NCBI GenBank assembly: GCA_022616595.1
Contig: JAKEEL010000169.1
Coordinates: 1 to 15,723 of the forward strand
Length of the DNA: 15,723 nt
Source: Methylococcaceae bacterium
GTDB lineage: Bacteria; Pseudomonadota; Gammaproteobacteria; Methylococcales; UBA1147
Reading direction: 5' to 3'
Positions within the stretch are counted from its first letter, which is position 1, and every line of letters starts with the position of its first letter. The position numbers and the translations under genes were made by a program. The notes under the pieces are model-generated. The model did no database searches and was not told where the DNA came from. It saw only the letters and a list, made by a program, of their open reading frames with translations. This document shows, one piece after another, positions 13,806 to 15,723 of the stretch.

Positions 13806-14744
13806 TCAGCGAGGCACCCGGCGCAGGCGCAGGCGGATAAAAATCGCCAAAGCATTCATGGCCAGCGTCATTCCCATGAGCACCACACCGGTCGCCGCGG
13901 CGTTCACATGAAACGCCGCCTGCGGGCGCGATACCCAATTGAACAACTGGATCGGCATGACCGTGAAAGGACTGTTCAACCACTCGAAATTGATGAAGGG
14001 CCACTCGGACTGGACCGGCGCGGGGGGCAGGAACGCGATGAATGTCAACGCACCGATGGTGATGACCGGTGCCGCCTCGCCGATCGCACGCGCGAGTCCA
14101 ACGATCACACCGGTCAGGATGCCGGGACGCGCCGCGGGCAGTACGTACATCCGCACCGCCTGCCACTTGTCGGCTCCCAGACCGTAGGCCGCCTCGCGCA
14201 GGTCCGACGGGATACCGCGTACTGCCTCGCGCGTGGCTACGATGATCACCGGCAGGATCAGCAGGGCCAGCGTCAAGCCCGCGGTCAGAACGGTCTCGCC
14301 GAGATCCAGACCGTAGACGAACAGTCCCAGCGCGAGCAATCCGTAAATGATGGAAGGAACTCCCGCCAGATTGCTGACATTGATCTCGATGAGGTCCGTG
14401 AGCCAGTTCTTCGCCGCATACTCCTCGAGATAAAGACCGGCGGCCACGCCGAGCGGAATCGCGATCACTGCGGTCACCAGCATGACCAAGCTGGTGCCGA
14501 CCATGGACGAAAGAATGCCGGCCTTTTCCGGATGGCGCGAGGGAAAATTGGTGTAAAAATCCGCATGGCCAAGGCGCGCCCAACCGCTCGACACCAAGTC
14601 GATCATGACGCCGGCCAGCATGATCGTGGCCGCGGCAAGCACCAGAATACCGATGCCGGCCATCACGACATCGGTGCGGCGATTCGCGGTAACGATACGT
14701 GTGAGTTGCGATTGCTCGGTGATTTGCGATTGTGGATCGGACAT
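13806..14744 (-). CDS. pstA: Phosphate ABC transporter permease PstA
   Basis: A 312-residue inner-membrane permease, partner of PstC in the phosphate channel. After a polar start containing a small repeat (SQITEQSQL), TM1 spans about 26-50, with further helices at about 78-105, 128-146, 152-171, 207-224 and 284-303. The GVPSIIYGLLALG segment (128-140) and the cytoplasmic EAA loop REAAYGLGADKWQAVRMYVLP (183-203), which docks on PstB, are diagnostic; ARAIGEAAPVITIGA follows. The stretch from about 236 to 280 (FLPPAPVQSEWPF to WVSRPQAAFH) is a periplasmic loop. Its ATG shares one base with the pstC stop (TGATG), so the two permeases are translationally coupled and should be made in equal amounts, as a heterodimer needs. 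Length is usual for the family. Confidence 0.95.
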   Translation of the reverse strand: MSDPQSQITEQSQLTRIVTANRRTDVVMAGIGILVLAAATIMLAGVMIDLVSSGWARLGHADFYTNFPSRHPEKAGILSSMVGTSLVMLVTAVIAIPLGVAAGLYLEEYAAKNWLTDLIEINVSNLAGVPSIIYGLLALGLFVYGLDLGETVLTAGLTLALLILPVIIVATREAVRGIPSDLREAAYGLGADKWQAVRMYVLPAARPGILTGVIVGLARAIGEAAPVITIGALTFIAFLPPAPVQSEWPFINFEWLNSPFTVMPIQLFNWVSRPQAAFHVNAAATGVVLMGMTLAMNALAIFIRLRLRRVPR

Positions 14745-15697
14745 CAGTACACCTCGCGGAATCGCCGGCGCAGGTAGAAACCGATCAGATTGAACAGCAG
14801 GGTGATCAGAAAAAGTACCAGACCGGCCGCGAATACCGACTGGTACGCGATCGAGCCATGCGGCAGATCGCCCATGGACATCTGCACGATATAGGCGGTG
14901 ATCGTGGCGGCTCCCTCCAGCGGATTGAAGCCGAAGTTCGGATTCTGTCCGGCGGCGATGGTGACCGCCATGGTCTCGCCGATGGCGCGGGACATGCCCA
15001 GGATGAAAGCCGCGGTGATCCCCGAGAATGCCGCCGGGATCACCACCCTCGTCGCGACGCGGAAACGCGAATAGCCCAAGGCGTAGCCGGCCTCGCGCAA
15101 GCCCATCGGAACGCTCTGCATCGCATCCTCGCTGACCGATGCGGTATAGGGCAGGATCATGATACCCATGACCAGACCCGGCGCGAGCAGATTGAACCCC
15201 GACAAACCGGGGATTACCGACTGCAACAGCGGAGTTACGAACAATAACGCGAAAAAGCCGTACACCACGGTGGGCACCCCTTCCAGCAATTCGAGGAAGG
15301 GCTTGACGGTCTCACGCAGCCCGGGACGCGCATATTCGCTGAGATAGATCGCGAGTCCCAATCCGGCCGGGATGGCCACACTCAACGCGATGCCGGCCAC
15401 GGTCAGGGTGGCCGATACCAGGGTCATCACGCCGAAGTGCGCGTTTTCGAATACGGGTGTCCATTGGGTGTCGGTCAGGAATTCGCCAAGCGAGACCTGC
15501 AGGAAAAAGGGGATCGAATCGCGGATCAACACATAGACGATGCCCGCGGTGACCACGACCGAGGTCGCGGCGGCGGCGCACAGCAGCCAAGCGGCCGCAC
15601 GGTTCCAGAATGCGCGGCGGCGCAGAAAACCTTGGCCGGCTCCGCCTGCGAGGTATTCAGCTCGATATCCAGGCGCGGCGAGGGGCATCGCGGTCAA
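14744..15697 (-). CDS. pstC: Phosphate ABC transporter permease PstC
   Basis: The second membrane subunit of the phosphate importer, about 317 residues. TM1 is at about 35-58, followed by a periplasmic segment (IPFFLQVSLGEFLTDTQWTP), helices at about 89-118, 141-160, 171-188, 223-240 and 286-309, the ELLEGVPTVVYGFFALL motif (136-152), the EAA loop REAGYALGYSRFRVATRVVIP (201-221) and MSRAIGETMAVTIAAG (235-250). The chosen start is TTG at 15695-15697 because AGAAGG lies six bases upstream; an ATG three codons later (15686-15688) is the alternative. The frame has no stop before the right edge, so an upstream start outside the window is possible. A seven-T run (plus 15710-15716) lies just upstream on the coding strand. 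pstS is expected beyond the edge. Confidence 0.92.
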   Translation of the reverse strand: MTAMPLAAPGYRAEYLAGGAGQGFLRRRAFWNRAAAWLLCAAAATSVVVTAGIVYVLIRDSIPFFLQVSLGEFLTDTQWTPVFENAHFGVMTLVSATLTVAGIALSVAIPAGLGLAIYLSEYARPGLRETVKPFLELLEGVPTVVYGFFALLFVTPLLQSVIPGLSGFNLLAPGLVMGIMILPYTASVSEDAMQSVPMGLREAGYALGYSRFRVATRVVIPAAFSGITAAFILGMSRAIGETMAVTIAAGQNPNFGFNPLEGAATITAYIVQMSMGDLPHGSIAYQSVFAAGLVLFLITLLFNLIGFYLRRRFREVY

Positions 15698-15723
15698 TGA
15701 GTACCTTCTAAAAAAACCAGTAC

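Noticed and set aside
13756..14583. 276-codon upstream extension in frame with pstB
   Set aside because: It overlaps pstA in another frame on the same strand and its product does not resemble any PstB leader; pstA is well supported.

Overview
This 15.7 kb window looks like ordinary chromosome from a free-living Gram-negative bacterium, most likely a gammaproteobacterium. The evidence is a Pseudomonas-type class Ia ribonucleotide reductase (NrdA with two N-terminal ATP-cone-like segments, NrdB with a long N-terminal extension), outer-membrane proteins, a MacB-type tripartite efflux pump and a pst/phoU phosphate operon. By eye it is G+C-rich (somewhat above 50%). I cannot assign a genus from sequence alone. 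No tRNA, rRNA, CRISPR array, transposase or phage gene was seen.

Layout. (1) 1-3718, plus strand: the 3' end of a MacA-like periplasmic adaptor, a full MacB ABC transporter (ATGA overlap) and a NodT/TolC-family outer-membrane lipoprotein, together a complete tripartite exporter operon. (2) 3719-3853: a convergent intergenic region with three consecutive stem-loops; the last is a good Rho-independent terminator for the minus strand. (3) 3854-6501, minus strand: a two-gene unit in which a WaaL/Wzy/PglL-type O-antigen-ligase-family membrane protein (GTG start) is coupled by an ATGA overlap to a passenger-less autotransporter-type beta-barrel protein. (4) 6622-10857, minus strand: nrdA then nrdB, closed by a hairpin-T terminator. 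Their control region (10858-11030) has a strong sigma70-like promoter bracketed by two NrdR boxes one promoter-length apart, with a perfect DnaA box plus two degenerate ones upstream. (5) 11031-12128, plus strand: an AI-2E/PerM-family membrane protein divergent from nrdA. (6) 12213-15697, minus strand: pstC-pstA-pstB-phoU, with pstS presumably beyond the right edge.

How the parts work together. The first operon should use ATP to move a substrate from periplasm or inner membrane out through a dedicated outer-membrane channel. The nrd operon makes dNTPs and appears to be governed by both nucleotide pool (NrdR/ATP-dATP) and replication initiation (DnaA). The pst operon imports phosphate and, through PhoU, reports phosphate status to a PhoR/PhoB system not seen here. 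The least conventional element is the coupled ligase-family/beta-barrel pair, which may be a dedicated enzyme-substrate or envelope-decoration module. No clearly new defence or mobile system is visible.
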